Below are positions 53,216 to 62,988 of a stretch of DNA of 64,000 nucleotides, in pieces. The first letter of the stretch is position 1. The number at the start of each line of letters is the position of its first letter. The notes beneath the pieces are model-generated. The model did no database searches. It was not told the origin of the DNA and was given only the letters and a program-made list of their open reading frames with translations. Origin of the DNA: Roseiflexus sp. Lineage in GTDB: Bacteria > Chloroflexota > Chloroflexia > Chloroflexales > Roseiflexaceae. The DNA lies in the NCBI GenBank assembly GCA_025062325.1, contig JANXAL010000116.1, forward strand, positions 62,001 to 126,000, read 5' to 3'. The translations under genes and the position numbers were made by a program.

Positions 53216-55135
53216 TTACCCTTCCATTGTGCTGAGGTCGCCAAGCGGTTCGCCAAGCGCCTGAGCGCGCAAAACACGGCGCATAATTTTGCCCGAACGG
53301 GTCTTGGGCAGCGTTGGTGGGAATGATACCGTTTCCGGCTTGGCAATTGGTCCCATCACTTTGCCGACATGAGCTTTCAACTCATCGGCAAGCTCTTCCG
53401 ATGGCGAATATCCGGCGCGGAGCAACACGAACGCATGGATCGCATTCCCGCGAACCGGATGCGGCAACCCGATCACTGCGGCTTCTGCCACTGCGGGGTG
53501 CGACACGAGTGCGCTTTCGACTTCGGCAGTGCCGAGGCGATATCCGGAAACCTTGATCACATCGTCGGTGCGACCGATGATCCATATATATCCATCAGCG
53601 TCGCGCTTGGCGGCGTCGCCAGTGAGATACATGCCAGGGTAGCGGCTCCAGTACTGCTCGATGTAGCGCTGATCGTCGCCATAGATGGTACGCAGCATCG
53701 CGGGCCAGGGACGCTTGATGACGAGCGATCCTTCGACGCCTGGCGGCACGCTCTGCCCCTGCTCATCAACAACATCGATTTCAACGCCGGGTGCGGGGAG
53801 TCCGCACGACCCCGGCTTCATAGGCAACGAGACAAAGTTCGAAATCATTGGGCGCGACGTTTCCGTCTGCCACCAGTTGTCGATCACCGGGCAGCGGCGC
53901 TGTCCGATCACCTCGTAGAACCAGCGCCAGGCTTCGGGGTTGAGGGGTTCGCCCGCACACGCCAACAAGCGCAGCGTGCTTAGGTCGCGGCGCTTGGGCC
54001 ATGCGTCGCCATACCGCATCAGTCCGCGCACACCGGTTGGTGCGGTGAACATGAGCGTCACGCCATGCCGTTCAATCAACTGCCACCAGCGATCCGGGTA
54101 AGGGTAGGCGGGCGCTCCTTCATACATCAGCGTCGTGATGCCGTGCATCAACGGCCCGTACAGCACGATTGAATGGCCGACGATCCAGCCCGCGTCGGAG
54201 GTGCAGAAAAGCGTATCTTCTTCTTTGAAATCAAGAACGTACTTCAGAGTCGTGTAGACATCCACCATGTAGCCGCCGAGGGTATGGACCACACCCTTGG
54301 GCTTGCCGGTAGAGCCGGAAGTGTAAATGATAAAGAAAGGATCTTCGGCATCGAGCGGCTCGCTCTCACAGCGCGCCGAAGCGATCGGCAGGCTCATCAA
54401 TTCGTGCCACCAGTAGTCACGCCCGGCGCGAATATCGACTTCGTGTCCAGTGCGCTTAATGACCACGCATGTTTCGATCGACGGCGCGTGATCAACGGCC
54501 TGATCCGCAATTTCTTTCAGTTTGACGATCTTCCCGTTGAGCAGGCTGCCATCTGCCACCACTAGCACTTTGGCATGTGCATCCTCGATGCGGCTGCGCA
54601 GCGCCTCGGTTGACAGACCGCCATAGACGACCGTATGCACGGCGCCGATACGGGCGCATGCCAGCATCGCGATTGCCTGCTCTGGGCAGCGGCCGGTGTA
54701 GATGGCCACCCGATCTCCTTTGCGCACACCCAGCGATTTGAGCACATTGGCGAACTTATTTACATCGCGGTAGAGTTGCCAGTAGGTGTAGGTGCGAACA
54801 ATGCCATCTTCGCTTTCCCAGATCAGCGCCACCTTGTTTTTGCGCCATGTCTGCACATGACGATCCAGGGCGTTGTACGCCATGTTCGTCTTGCCGCCGA
54901 CGAACCATTTGTAGAATGGAGCATTGCTGTCATCGAGGACGGTGTGGAACGGCTCGAACCAGTGCAGCGCCTGCGCTGCCTCTCCCCAAAATCCCTGCGG
55001 ATCTTCAATCGAACGACGGTAGACCGACTCATAGTCGCTCAGGTTCGCAGTGCGAGCGGCTTCCTCCAGCGGACCAACGACAACGTCAGCGACGGCGACG
55101 TTGTTGGTCGAACCAATCGCGTGGGTGAGTGTCAT
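53216..55135 (-). CDS. Acetyl-CoA synthetase-like AMP-forming ligase, copy 2
   Basis: A 639-residue paralogue of copy 1; many segments agree (HxVLDDSNAPFYKWFVGGK, IIYTSGSTGKPKGVVHTLGG, WWQTETSRPM, DGYIWIIGRTDDVIKVSGYR, PKTRSGKIMRRVLRAQALG). After the YTSGS loop the regions differ (WWQTETSRPM against WWQTETGGFL), which bears on acyl pocket and may mean a preference for another short acid such as propionate. Start: ATG 55135, with CAGGAGGTG upstream; a longer frame exists without ribosome-binding site. The gene has its own promoter (55262-55291); copy 1 follows in the same transcript. Confidence 0.92.
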   Translation of the reverse strand: MTLTHAIGSTNNVAVADVVVGPLEEAARTANLSDYESVYRRSIEDPQGFWGEAAQALHWFEPFHTVLDDSNAPFYKWFVGGKTNMAYNALDRHVQTWRKNKVALIWESEDGIVRTYTYWQLYRDVNKFANVLKSLGVRKGDRVAIYTGRCPEQAIAMLACARIGAVHTVVYGGLSTEALRSRIEDAHAKVLVVADGSLLNGKIVKLKEIADQAVDHAPSIETCVVIKRTGHEVDIRAGRDYWWHELMSLPIASARCESEPLDAEDPFFIIYTSGSTGKPKGVVHTLGGYMVDVYTTLKYVLDFKEEDTLFCTSDAGWIVGHSIVLYGPLMHGITTLMYEGAPAYPYPDRWWQLIERHGVTLMFTAPTGVRGLMRYGDAWPKRRDLSTLRLLACAGEPLNPEAWRWFYEVIGQRRCPVIDNWWQTETSRPMISNFVSLPMKPGSCGLPAPGVEIDVVDEQGQSVPPGVEGSLVIKRPWPAMLRTIYGDDQRYIEQYWSRYPGMYLTGDAAKRDADGYIWIIGRTDDVIKVSGYRLGTAEVESALVSHPAVAEAAVIGLPHPVRGNAIHAFVLLRAGYSPSEELADELKAHVGKVMGPIAKPETVSFPPTLPKTRSGKIMRRVLRAQALGEPLGDLSTMEG

Positions 55136-55261
55136 CCGTTCACCTCCTGGCGTCAATGCTGTGCGATCAGAGCGACTCGCGGAGAGCGCCCATTGCCGCA
55201 CGACATCGTGCTGTACAGGGCTTACACCATAACTCGGGCATATGCGGGGATGTGTGTACTG

Positions 55262-55291
55262 ATTGTAAACACTATATGCGGATGATGTCAA
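55262..55291 (-). promoter_or_regulatory. Promoter of the acs pair
   Basis: Minus strand TTGACA (55291-55286), 18 bp, TACAAT (55267-55262). A second TTGACT is immediately upstream (to 55297). About 120 nt of leader follow before the ATG. Confidence 0.75.
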
Positions 55292-55359
55292 GTCAACTTA
55301 AGGCTGGGATAAAGATTGTGTAAAAATAAGGCAAGGCGAATTGGCAGGCGCATCACGAC

Positions 55360-55515
55360 GAGAGCCCCTCATGCCTCGCGCTGTGCGCTGTCAGCGAATG
55401 GGGAAGCGCATAAGCAAATGGCGCCGGAGAACGATGAACCCCTCCTCGCGCCTCGCGTCTCTCATCTCGCGCCTTCTGCCTCGCGTCTCGCGCCTCGCGC
55501 CTTCTGCCTCGCGCC
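55360..55515. repeat. CCTCGCG-type heptamer array
   Basis: CCTCGCGCCTCGCGTCTCTC, CCTTCTGCCTCGCGTCTCG and CGCCTCGCGCCTTCTGCC show a seven-base step in CCTCGCG variants. Near 55370-55395 CCTCGCGCTgtgcgctGTCAGCGAATG resembles the text near 27520. It abuts the stop codon of the exonuclease gene. Confidence 0.7.
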
Positions 55516-56213
55516 TACCGCAGACACCCGCCAGCGCGCAGGAGGTCGCGCAGGCGTGGCATGCCGTGCGCTTCGAACATGCTGACCTGGGCGAGGAAGA
55601 GCTGCGCAGTCGTCAGCGCATCATTGAAGGCATTGTGTTCGGGGTAGACGGGCAATCCGACGCTTTCCGCCAGCGCGCGCAGGTGCAATGCCGGTTCCTG
55701 CTCAGATCCAGAGCTATCAATTAGGCGTTGATGGCGCTGAAAATGCCATGCCAGTCGCGCCGTGTCAATGGCAGGACCGCGCGGCTCGACGCCGTACAGC
55801 CGCCGCATCGCCTGGCGTAAAAAGCCGATGTCCACGTCGGCGACGTGCACCACCAGCACCCGTCCTGTTAGACGCCGAAGAACGGTGGGAACTACCTCGT
55901 GGAGCGGCGGTGCGTGCTCAACGTCCTGGGGGAGCAGACCATGAACCCGAATAGCTTCTGGATTAACCGGGGCATCATCTGGCGGGCGCACAAGAGAGTA
56001 CCAGCGCTGATCCATGCGAATGCGCCCTTCGTCAATATCGATCAATCCAATCGCCAGCAACGCATCGCGCCGCGGATTCAGGCCGGTAGTTTCAACGTCC
56101 ATCACACTGTACGGCACGTCGCGCCAGGGCAGCGCCGGGTCGGGACGCGGCGCTTCAAGGTACCGGGCTACGGACTCGGGGAGACTGGCCGGTCGGCGGC
56201 GAAACAAAAACAT
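55515..56213 (-). CDS. DnaQ-like 3'-5' exonuclease (DEDDh)
   Basis: A 232-residue protein with the DEDDh nuclease signature: ExoI MDVETTGL (about residue 38), ExoII VVHVADVDIGFL (about 120), ExoIII HNAFNDALTTAQLF (about 196). The N-terminal 30 residues (MFLFRRRPASLPESVARYLE) are as in small polymerase epsilon-like exonucleases found beside DUF294 proteins. It begins 10 nt after the cNMP/CBS/DUF294 gene; this pair is seen in many bacteria, and the exonuclease is thought to work on a nucleotide or nucleic-acid substrate linked with that signalling protein. Last gene of the long operon. Confidence 0.9.
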   Translation of the reverse strand: MFLFRRRPASLPESVARYLEAPRPDPALPWRDVPYSVMDVETTGLNPRRDALLAIGLIDIDEGRIRMDQRWYSLVRPPDDAPVNPEAIRVHGLLPQDVEHAPPLHEVVPTVLRRLTGRVLVVHVADVDIGFLRQAMRRLYGVEPRGPAIDTARLAWHFQRHQRLIDSSGSEQEPALHLRALAESVGLPVYPEHNAFNDALTTAQLFLAQVSMFEAHGMPRLRDLLRAGGCLR

Positions 56214-56223
56214 GGCAGCCCTC

Positions 56224-58095
56224 TCACGCCATTAGACTGGTCTGAAATGTGACCGCCACCGCCCGCTGCGCCACGGCGACAGCGCGCAGCGCTTCTTTCA
56301 ACTCGCGTCGTTCAAGGGGAGTGAGTTTGTCAACCTCGACCCGGTTGCTCGGCTCGAGGCCCTGGCGCAGCTGTTGATACTGCCAGCGCAGGCGCAGCAG
56401 TCCAATCAGTTCAAAGGCAGCGATCAACTCCTCAGCGCTCGTTTCGCTCAGGCTGCTCCGGTTTGCCGATTTGCGAAGGCGGGCGATAGTATTGGTATCG
56501 GGCACGCCAGCTTCGAGCGCAAACAGGCGCGCCAGATCGACGATCATCGCCGTTCCGCGGTACTTCAGGTCGATCACGCCGCGCTGATCGCCGCGACGTT
56601 CCAGCACTAACTGACGGAAGAAGTTGATCGGCGCCGTCTGACGCAACGCTGCACGCGCCAACCGCCCCAGGAAAATCCGATTCTCACGGGCGCGGAGGAT
56701 GATCGGGCGCAGGGAGGCCTCTGTGTCCAGCGTGCCGTAGACCGGGCGCAGATCGAAGAAGATCGCGGTCTGGAGCAACGCTTCTTCACTGGGGACGCTG
56801 ATCCACTGCCGAAAATAGTTTTGCCAGACTGATCGCGGTTGGCGCCACTGCGGGTTAGTCGCCATCACATTGCCCGGACACCGCGGGAAGCCGCAGCGCA
56901 CCAGTTGCTCGACAACCCGCTCTGCCAACGCCTCAAAATAGGCTTCAGCGCCCTCCGGCGCATTGTCGGCGTAGATCAGCGCATTGTCCTGGTCGGTGCG
57001 CAACGTTTGTTCGTAGCGCCCTTCACTTCCCAGCACCAGCCAGGCATACGGGCACGGCGGGGGACCCAGCGCTGCCTCAGCATCCCGAATGATATGCACC
57101 AAGAGGGCATCGTGCGCTGCCGCCACAGCGCGCCCGATATCGCTCACCCTGGCGCCAGCGTCGAGCAATCCGCCGACGGTGGCAGTGACCTGTTCAGTAT
57201 AGGCGCGCAGGTCGGCGTCACTGCGCGCCCGCACCAGGCGCTGCGGCATGAGCAGCGGGTTGTGACTCTGCAGACGTAGAAAATCACGATAACTCACCAC
57301 GCCGATGATCTGCCCGCTGTCGCTCAATGGCAGGTGGTGCACCCCGTGTTCGATCATTTTCAGCAACCCCTCGAACACTAGGCTGTCGGCTGGCACGGTC
57401 ACCGCCGGCGCACTCATCACCTGTGCAATTGGGGTGTTATAGTCGAGTCCCTCAGCAACAACCCGGTTCCGCAGGTCGCGGTCGGTGACAATGCCGCTCC
57501 CTGCATCGAGCACGCCATACGGCGGCAGATCGACGATCAGCGCCGATGCCTGCGCCTCACGCATCCGACGCGCCGCTTCACGGACCGTGGTGTCGGGAGA
57601 CACGGCGACCAGCGGCTCTGTAATCAAGTCGCGCAGGCGGGTCTGAAACAATTCGGGAGCAGCGGCGGCGTGGCGTTGCTGGAGCGCCTGTTCAAGCCGA
57701 TCCGTAATTGATCGCGCAAAAAATTGCGCAAATGAGGGATAATCACGTCGTAACTGATGAAACAATGCCGCTGGAATAAGATAGCAGAGTGTCGCTTCGT
57801 GCGCGCGCACCGTGCTGATCGGCGGTTTGCCTCGAATGAGTGAGACATAGCCGAAGCACTCCCCCTCACCCAGCGTGTCGGTCAATTCCACCACGCCGTC
57901 GCGTTCCCGCAACAGATCAACGCTGCCGCGCCGGATGAGATAGAGGAACGAGGCGGGCTTTCCCCCCTGCGTCAGGATCTGAACGCCCTGCCCAAAATAC
58001 TCAATCTGCACGGCGCTCGCAATGCGTTGAATCTGGATCAGCGGCAACTGGCTGAAAGGCGGGTGTTCCAGAAGAAACCGAACAATCTCGTCCAT
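56224..58095 (-). CDS. cNMP-binding / CBS / DUF294 nucleotidyltransferase-like protein
   Basis: A 623-residue signalling protein. Cyclic-nucleotide-binding domain at about 12-130 (FSQLPLIQIQRIASAVQIEY, GSVDLLRERDGVV), two CBS domains at about 155-275 (ITEPLVAVSPDTTVREAARRM and VMSAPAVTVPADSLVFEGLL), then DUF294, a GlnD-like nucleotidyltransferase core with WLVLGSEGRYEQTLRTDQDN (about residue 345), and a helical C-terminal domain. It probably senses adenine nucleotides and transfers a nucleotidyl group, but no target is known. Gaps of 12 nt to recJ and 10 nt to the exonuclease gene place it in the same transcript. Confidence 0.92.
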   Translation of the reverse strand: MDEIVRFLLEHPPFSQLPLIQIQRIASAVQIEYFGQGVQILTQGGKPASFLYLIRRGSVDLLRERDGVVELTDTLGEGECFGYVSLIRGKPPISTVRAHEATLCYLIPAALFHQLRRDYPSFAQFFARSITDRLEQALQQRHAAAAPELFQTRLRDLITEPLVAVSPDTTVREAARRMREAQASALIVDLPPYGVLDAGSGIVTDRDLRNRVVAEGLDYNTPIAQVMSAPAVTVPADSLVFEGLLKMIEHGVHHLPLSDSGQIIGVVSYRDFLRLQSHNPLLMPQRLVRARSDADLRAYTEQVTATVGGLLDAGARVSDIGRAVAAAHDALLVHIIRDAEAALGPPPCPYAWLVLGSEGRYEQTLRTDQDNALIYADNAPEGAEAYFEALAERVVEQLVRCGFPRCPGNVMATNPQWRQPRSVWQNYFRQWISVPSEEALLQTAIFFDLRPVYGTLDTEASLRPIILRARENRIFLGRLARAALRQTAPINFFRQLVLERRGDQRGVIDLKYRGTAMIVDLARLFALEAGVPDTNTIARLRKSANRSSLSETSAEELIAAFELIGLLRLRWQYQQLRQGLEPSNRVEVDKLTPLERRELKEALRAVAVAQRAVAVTFQTSLMA

Positions 58096-58107
58096 CGCAT
58101 CGTCACC

Positions 58108-59826
58108 TCATCGTGCGCTGCGAAAATCCTTGATGTTCAACTGCAACGCAGCGGTGCCGTTCCACTCATCAGATTCGAGCGTATATGCGATATCAATCCA
58201 GCGCGGCTGCTCGAAATAACGCGCCAGATGGCCAAAGCGAAACGCGATGGCATCAAAGGGACCCGCACCGCTGGCATCGGTCAGGCGCAATTTCAGGTGT
58301 TGCCCTTCGCTCCCCCGTGGCCACGCGCCAATCACCTGCACCCGGCTGCTCATCAGCACCGGTTGCGGATTGCCCTGACCGAATGGCTCAAGCCTTGTCA
58401 GCTCCTTGAGAAGATCATACGACAGTTCGCTAAGCGGAACTTCGGCATCGACGCGCAGGCTGGGAATCAACAGATCATCAGGCAGGCGCTGTTCGGCATA
58501 GTGCAGCAGGCGCGCTTCCAGCTCAGGCAGGCGGTCAGTGGCAATCGTGAACCCGGCTGCTTCTGTATGCCCGCCGAAGCGCTCCAACAGATCGGCGCAG
58601 GCAGTCAGCGCCTCAATCATACTGAACCCCGGCACAGAACGCGCCGAACCGCGCGACCATGCTTCACCTCGTTCGATCAGCACGGTCGGGCGCCCAAACT
58701 CCTCAACCAGGCGCGCCGCCACCAGTCCGACCACGCCAGCCGGATACCCGGTGTCGTCAAGAACAATAATCCGCTGATGGTGCTTGCCCAGCGCCCTGAT
58801 CTGTGCGCTGGCTTGCTCCTGGACATTCTTCGACAGCTCCTGACGTTGACGGTTCTGAACATTCAGTTCGCGCGCCAGATGGTATGCGATATCGAGTTCT
58901 TCGGCGAGCAGCAGTTCATAACTCAATCGTGCATTGTCGATCCGACCAGAGGCGTTCAGGCGCGGTCCGAGCCCAAAACTGATATCAGTCGATGTCACCC
59001 TGCCCGGCGTCAGACCGGCGGCTTCGATGAGCGCGCGCACTCCTGGTCGCTGCGCCGCATTGAGCGCTCTCAATCCATGCGTGACCAGAACGCGATTCTC
59101 ACCGACCAGCGGTCCCATATCGGCCACCGTGCCAATCGCAACGATGTCGAGCAGATCATCTTTCTGCAGCGTTGAGCGCAGACCGCGTCGCACCAGCGCG
59201 CGCGCCAACTGATAGGCAATACCCACGCCAACCAGATGCTTGAACGGATACGGGCACCCTGGTTGTTTCGGATTGACAATAGCCAGCGCATTGGGCAGGC
59301 GCGCCGGCGGTTCGTGATGGTCGGTAATGATCAGGTCAAGTCCCGCAGCGCGCGCGTGCTCTGCTTCACGCACATTACTGATGCCGCAATCGACGGTGAT
59401 CAGCAGGCGAACGCCTTCACGCGCCAGCGCATCGATTGCCGCAATATTCAGACCATACCCTTCACGAACGCGATGAGGCACATAAGGCTGAATCATCCCC
59501 CCCATAGCGCGGATCACCTGGACCAGCAACGCCACAGCGGTCACGCCATCGGTATCATAATCGCCATAGACCGCCATTGGCTCGTGGTTCTGAATGGCCG
59601 CGACAATACGCTGAACTGCCGTTTCCATGCCGCGCAAACCAAAGGGGTCATTCAGCCGATAGTCGGGAGAGAAGAACTCTCGGATGGCGCTCTCGCTCCG
59701 CAGACCGCGCTGATAGAGCACCGCAGCGATCAGCGGCGGAAACTGGCGAAAGGCGGCAATGAACTCGGGCGGCGTTGGATGGATGAGCCAGCGTTTATTG
59801 CGTGCAGACAAACGAGGTGCAGACAT
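58108..59826 (-). CDS. recJ: Single-stranded-DNA-specific exonuclease RecJ
   Basis: A 572-residue RecJ, a 5'-3' exonuclease for single-stranded DNA in recombination and mismatch repair. DHH-family motifs: YGDYDTDGVTA (motif I), TVDCGISN (II), LIITDHHEPP (III, the DHH), and the DHHA1 part with RSVPGFSMIEAL and FGGHTEAAGF. A C-terminal OB-like domain follows (VIGAWPRGSEGQHLKLRL). Length is normal. It lies 21 nt after cdsA. Confidence 0.95.
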   Translation of the reverse strand: MSAPRLSARNKRWLIHPTPPEFIAAFRQFPPLIAAVLYQRGLRSESAIREFFSPDYRLNDPFGLRGMETAVQRIVAAIQNHEPMAVYGDYDTDGVTAVALLVQVIRAMGGMIQPYVPHRVREGYGLNIAAIDALAREGVRLLITVDCGISNVREAEHARAAGLDLIITDHHEPPARLPNALAIVNPKQPGCPYPFKHLVGVGIAYQLARALVRRGLRSTLQKDDLLDIVAIGTVADMGPLVGENRVLVTHGLRALNAAQRPGVRALIEAAGLTPGRVTSTDISFGLGPRLNASGRIDNARLSYELLLAEELDIAYHLARELNVQNRQRQELSKNVQEQASAQIRALGKHHQRIIVLDDTGYPAGVVGLVAARLVEEFGRPTVLIERGEAWSRGSARSVPGFSMIEALTACADLLERFGGHTEAAGFTIATDRLPELEARLLHYAEQRLPDDLLIPSLRVDAEVPLSELSYDLLKELTRLEPFGQGNPQPVLMSSRVQVIGAWPRGSEGQHLKLRLTDASGAGPFDAIAFRFGHLARYFEQPRWIDIAYTLESDEWNGTAALQLNIKDFRSAR

Positions 59827-59847
59827 GCCAGAGCGCTTTCTGCCCGT

Positions 59848-60741
59848 TCAAGAGACCGTTATCGTAAGCATGATGTAGACCGCTGGCGCGCTAAACAGCA
59901 CACTGTCGATCCGATCAAGGATGCCGCCATGGCCAGGGATGAGACTGCCTGCATCTTTCAGCCCCACCTGACGCTTGATGAACGATTCGGACAGATCGCC
60001 AATCGGCCCAGCGATACCAGCAGTAATACCAATGAGCGCTGTCGCCCAGAGCGAGAGTGGGAGGCCAAACAGCGCCACCGCCAGAAAAGCGCCTGCAAGC
60101 GCGCCCAGCATTCCTCCAGCGGCGCCTTCCCACGTCTTACGCGGGCTAAGCGTTGGCGCCATTTTGCGGCGTCCCCAGCGTTTACCGACGAAATAGGCAA
60201 AGACATCCTGTCCCCAGGTTGCCATCAACACCAGAGCAATCCAGGCAGCGCCGGGCTGTGGTTGGAGAGGGGCAAGCAATCCGCTGCGCAGCGGAGTTTC
60301 CAGGGCGCGGAGCAGGATCAGAAACCCCAAGAGACCGCCGACATAGAGAGCGCCGCCGAACGTCAACGCCCATTCCGCCACCGCGCCGTACTGAGCGTGG
60401 CGCGATGCACAGGCCGCCAGACTGATCATCACGGCCAGTCCAAGAGCAGGCGCGAGCAGATCAACGCCGCTAAGCGCCTGAATGATCATCGCGCCCAGCA
60501 CCAGCGCCGCAACAACGACGCCCAGTGCATAGTTCGACTGATACCCGCCATGACTAAACGCCGCATACAACTCGCCCAAGCCGACGACCGCCGCAATGAC
60601 CACCAGCACTGTAAACGGCCAGAAGCCCCACCACACGCAGACAACCACGAGCGGCAGCAGCACAACCGCGCTCAGCACCCGTTGGACCAACGCGCTAGGA
60701 TTCCTCTGAGAGTCCGCCGAAGCGGCGTTCGCGTTGTCCAT
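59848..60741 (-). CDS. cdsA: Phosphatidate cytidylyltransferase
   Basis: A 297-residue membrane enzyme that makes CDP-diacylglycerol from phosphatidate and CTP. About seven membrane segments; the C-terminal family signature is present as [21 protein letters not shown] followed by [12 protein letters not shown]. Before it come [20 protein letters not shown]. The start ATG (60741) lies inside the end of uppS, a 47-nt overlap; a start without overlap is not evident. Adjacent uppS and cdsA are the normal order. Confidence 0.95.
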   Translation of the reverse strand: MDNANAASADSQRNPSALVQRVLSAVVLLPLVVVCVWWGFWPFTVLVVIAAVVGLGELYAAFSHGGYQSNYALGVVVAALVLGAMIIQALSGVDLLAPALGLAVMISLAACASRHAQYGAVAEWALTFGGALYVGGLLGFLILLRALETPLRSGLLAPLQPQPGAAWIALVLMATWGQDVFAYFVGKRWGRRKMAPTLSPRKTWEGAAGGMLGALAGAFLAVALFGLPLSLWATALIGITAGIAGPIGDLSESFIKRQVGLKDAGSLIPGHGGILDRIDSVLFSAPAVYIMLTITVS

Positions 60742-61405
60742 AGTCGTGAATGGCCTGACGCAGATGTTCAGGACTGAAATCGGGCCAGTAGACCGGCGTC
60801 GTCCAGTATTCGCTGTAGGCGGCCTGCCAGATCAGAAAATTCGAGAGGCGCCATTCGCCGCTCGTGCGAATGATCAGATCGGGGTCGGGCATTCCGGAGG
60901 TCGAGAGATGATCGCTGATCATCTCCTCCGTCACATCCTCGGGCCTGACGCCGCGCGCGATCAACTTCCGCACCGCATCGACGATATCAGCGCGTCCGCC
61001 GTAATTGAAGGCGACAGCCAGCGTGATACGGGTATTATGGCGCGTCAATTCAATGGCATCAAGGATTTTCTGCCGCAGGTCAGCGGAAATATTATCGAGG
61101 CGACCGAGGTGACGCAAGCGCGCGCCCTCGCGGTGCAGATTGATCGTCTCGCGGTCGATAAAATCGCTCAGGATGCGCATCAGGCCATCGACTTCCGCCG
61201 ACGGCCGCGACCAGTTTTCCGTGGAAAACGCGTAGAGTGTCAGATATTGCACTCCCTGCTCGGCGCACTCTGTCACAATCCGGCGAATATTCTCCGTACC
61301 AGCGCGATGACCAGCAAGACGCGGCAAGTGGCGCTGGCGCGCCCAGCGCCCATTCCCGTCCATAATAATTGCAATATGCCGGGGAATGCGTGCGCGCTGC
61401 GACAT
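60695..61405 (-). CDS. uppS: Isoprenyl transferase (undecaprenyl diphosphate synthase)
   Basis: A 236-residue cis-prenyltransferase that builds the lipid carrier for cell-wall sugars. Catalytic Asp16 in [13 protein letters not shown], then [12 protein letters not shown] and the C-terminal [19 protein letters not shown]. Normal length. It follows frr after a spacer of 110 nt that can fold (61447-61514) and overlaps cdsA. Confidence 0.96.
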   Translation of the reverse strand: MSQRARIPRHIAIIMDGNGRWARQRHLPRLAGHRAGTENIRRIVTECAEQGVQYLTLYAFSTENWSRPSAEVDGLMRILSDFIDRETINLHREGARLRHLGRLDNISADLRQKILDAIELTRHNTRITLAVAFNYGGRADIVDAVRKLIARGVRPEDVTEEMISDHLSTSGMPDPDLIIRTSGEWRLSNFLIWQAAYSEYWTTPVYWPDFSPEHLRQAIHDYGQRERRFGGLSEES

Positions 61406-61446
61406 GTCACCCGTATCCTATCACGAACTTGAACCGTTCAGCAATA

Positions 61447-61514
61447 TCAGCGCTTACAAGCGGCGCACCGGGGGCATCGAGATCCTTAGGATGCGCCGCC
61501 TGCGCAGGCGCTGA
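61447..61514 (-). other. Nested hairpin between frr and uppS
   Basis: Outer arms TCAGCGC/GCGCTGA (61447-61453 with 61508-61514) enclose inner arms GCGGCGCA/TGCGCCGC (61460-61467 with 61492-61499), with a short ATCCTAAGGAT turn inside. No T-run follows, so it is not a simple terminator; it may be an RNA-processing or stability element. Seen by eye only. Confidence 0.45.
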
Positions 61515-61515
61515 T

Positions 61516-62073
61516 TCAGATCTCCATAACCTCGGCTTCTTTTACCGCACCGATATGATCGAGTTCTCTCACATAGCGATCAGTCAATTCTTGCAATTTC
61601 TCCTGGGCGCGGCGGTGCTCATCCTCCGAAATCATCTTCTCGTGCTCCAGGTCGCGCAGATCTTCAAGCGCCTCACGGCGAATGTTGCGCAGCGCTATCT
61701 TTGACTCCTCAACGCGGGCGCGCACCAGCTTAGTCAATTCCTTGCGCCGCGCTTCGGTCAACGGCGGGATTGCCAGACGAATCAGGCGACCATCGTCGGT
61801 GGGCGTAAGACCGAGTTCGGAGTTCATGATAGCTTTGGAAATCGCCTTGACCATGTTGGCGTCGAATGGTTGGATGACCAGCATGCGCGGTTCAGGCACA
61901 GTAATGGTAGCGAGTTGGTTCAGTGGGAGGGTAGTGCCATACGCTTCAACGTGCAGATGCTCCACCAACGCTGGCGTCGCCCGCCCTGTTCGAATAGTCG
62001 CCAGATGGTTGCGCAACGCCTCTGTCGCCTTTTTCATTCGACTTTCAGCTGCACGCAGGACGTCATTGACCAT
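61516..62073 (-). CDS. frr: Ribosome recycling factor
   Basis: A 185-residue RRF, which with EF-G splits the ribosome after termination. The three-helix bundle begins [23 protein letters not shown], the middle domain contains [20 protein letters not shown] and [22 protein letters not shown], and the end is helical ([20 protein letters not shown]). Good AGGAAACG-type site before ATG 62073. Order rpsB-tsf-pyrH-frr is the common bacterial one. Confidence 0.97.
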   Translation of the reverse strand: MVNDVLRAAESRMKKATEALRNHLATIRTGRATPALVEHLHVEAYGTTLPLNQLATITVPEPRMLVIQPFDANMVKAISKAIMNSELGLTPTDDGRLIRLAIPPLTEARRKELTKLVRARVEESKIALRNIRREALEDLRDLEHEKMISEDEHRRAQEKLQELTDRYVRELDHIGAVKEAEVMEI

Positions 62074-62164
62074 ACGTTTCCTCGTTTCCTTCTACGCGGT
62101 CGGAAGAGCGAACTGAACCCCCACCGCTTCCCGTTGGCGCAACTGTCGCCGATGCATTAGAGCG

Positions 62165-62896
62165 CTACTGCGATGGATGATTGCTGACCAGCGTACCGAC
62201 ATGCTCACCCAGGACAATCCGCTCGATATTCCCTGGCGTTAGCGGATCGAACACGACGATAGGGATATTATTATCCATGCAGAATGTTAGCGCCGTACTG
62301 TCCATGACGGTCAGTCCACGACTCAGCGCCTCCATATAACTGATATACTCGAAGCGTTTTGCGTCCGGGTATCGACGCGGGTCAGCGCTATAAACGCCAT
62401 CGACGCCGTTTTTTGCCATCAGAATAATCTCGGCGTGAATCTCCGCCGCGCGCAGCGCTGCTGCGCTATCGGTGGTAAAGTATGGGTTGCCGGTGCCAGC
62501 AGCAAGGATAATAACGCGCCCCTTTTCGAGGTGGCGCGTGGCCCGTCGGCGGATGTATGGTTCGGCGACTTCATCCATTTTAATCGCAGTCATGGCTCGT
62601 GTAAAGACGCCCCGACGCTCCAATGCGTCCTGAAGCGCCAGTGCATTGATAACCGTCGCCAGCATGCCCATATAGTGCGATTGCGCCGCATCCATACCGC
62701 GGGCAATGGCCTGATTGCCGCGCCAGATATTTCCCCCGCCCAATACAACCGCGACCTGGACGCCAAGCCGAAGCACGCGCTCAATCTCCTGCGCATAATA
62801 ATCGAGCATCTGCGGGTCAATTGAGTGAGCGCCGCTGCCTGCGAGCGCCTCGCCGCTGAGCTTGAGCAGAATGCGGCGATACCGAGGTTCGGCCAT
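62165..62896 (-). CDS. pyrH: UMP kinase
   Basis: A 243-residue bacterial UMP kinase (amino-acid-kinase fold), which makes [16 protein letters not shown] at the N-terminus, [45 protein letters not shown] and [12 protein letters not shown] are the standard motifs. ATG 62896 is preceded by GGGAGG. In the usual position between tsf and frr. Confidence 0.97.
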   Translation of the reverse strand: MAEPRYRRILLKLSGEALAGSGAHSIDPQMLDYYAQEIERVLRLGVQVAVVLGGGNIWRGNQAIARGMDAAQSHYMGMLATVINALALQDALERRGVFTRAMTAIKMDEVAEPYIRRRATRHLEKGRVIILAAGTGNPYFTTDSAAALRAAEIHAEIILMAKNGVDGVYSADPRRYPDAKRFEYISYMEALSRGLTVMDSTALTFCMDNNIPIVVFDPLTPGNIERIVLGEHVGTLVSNHPSQ

Positions 62897-62988
62897 GATG
62901 CCTCCCTATGCCAGGCGCAACTTTTCTTCCGACGAGCGAACGTCCGCTGTAGCCTGTTCGCTCATCGTCCGGCGGGTCAGAGCCTGGC

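Noticed and set aside
59236-60777. 513-residue open frame on the plus strand
   Set aside because: Antisense to recJ and cdsA, His/Arg/Gln-rich as usual for shadow frames.
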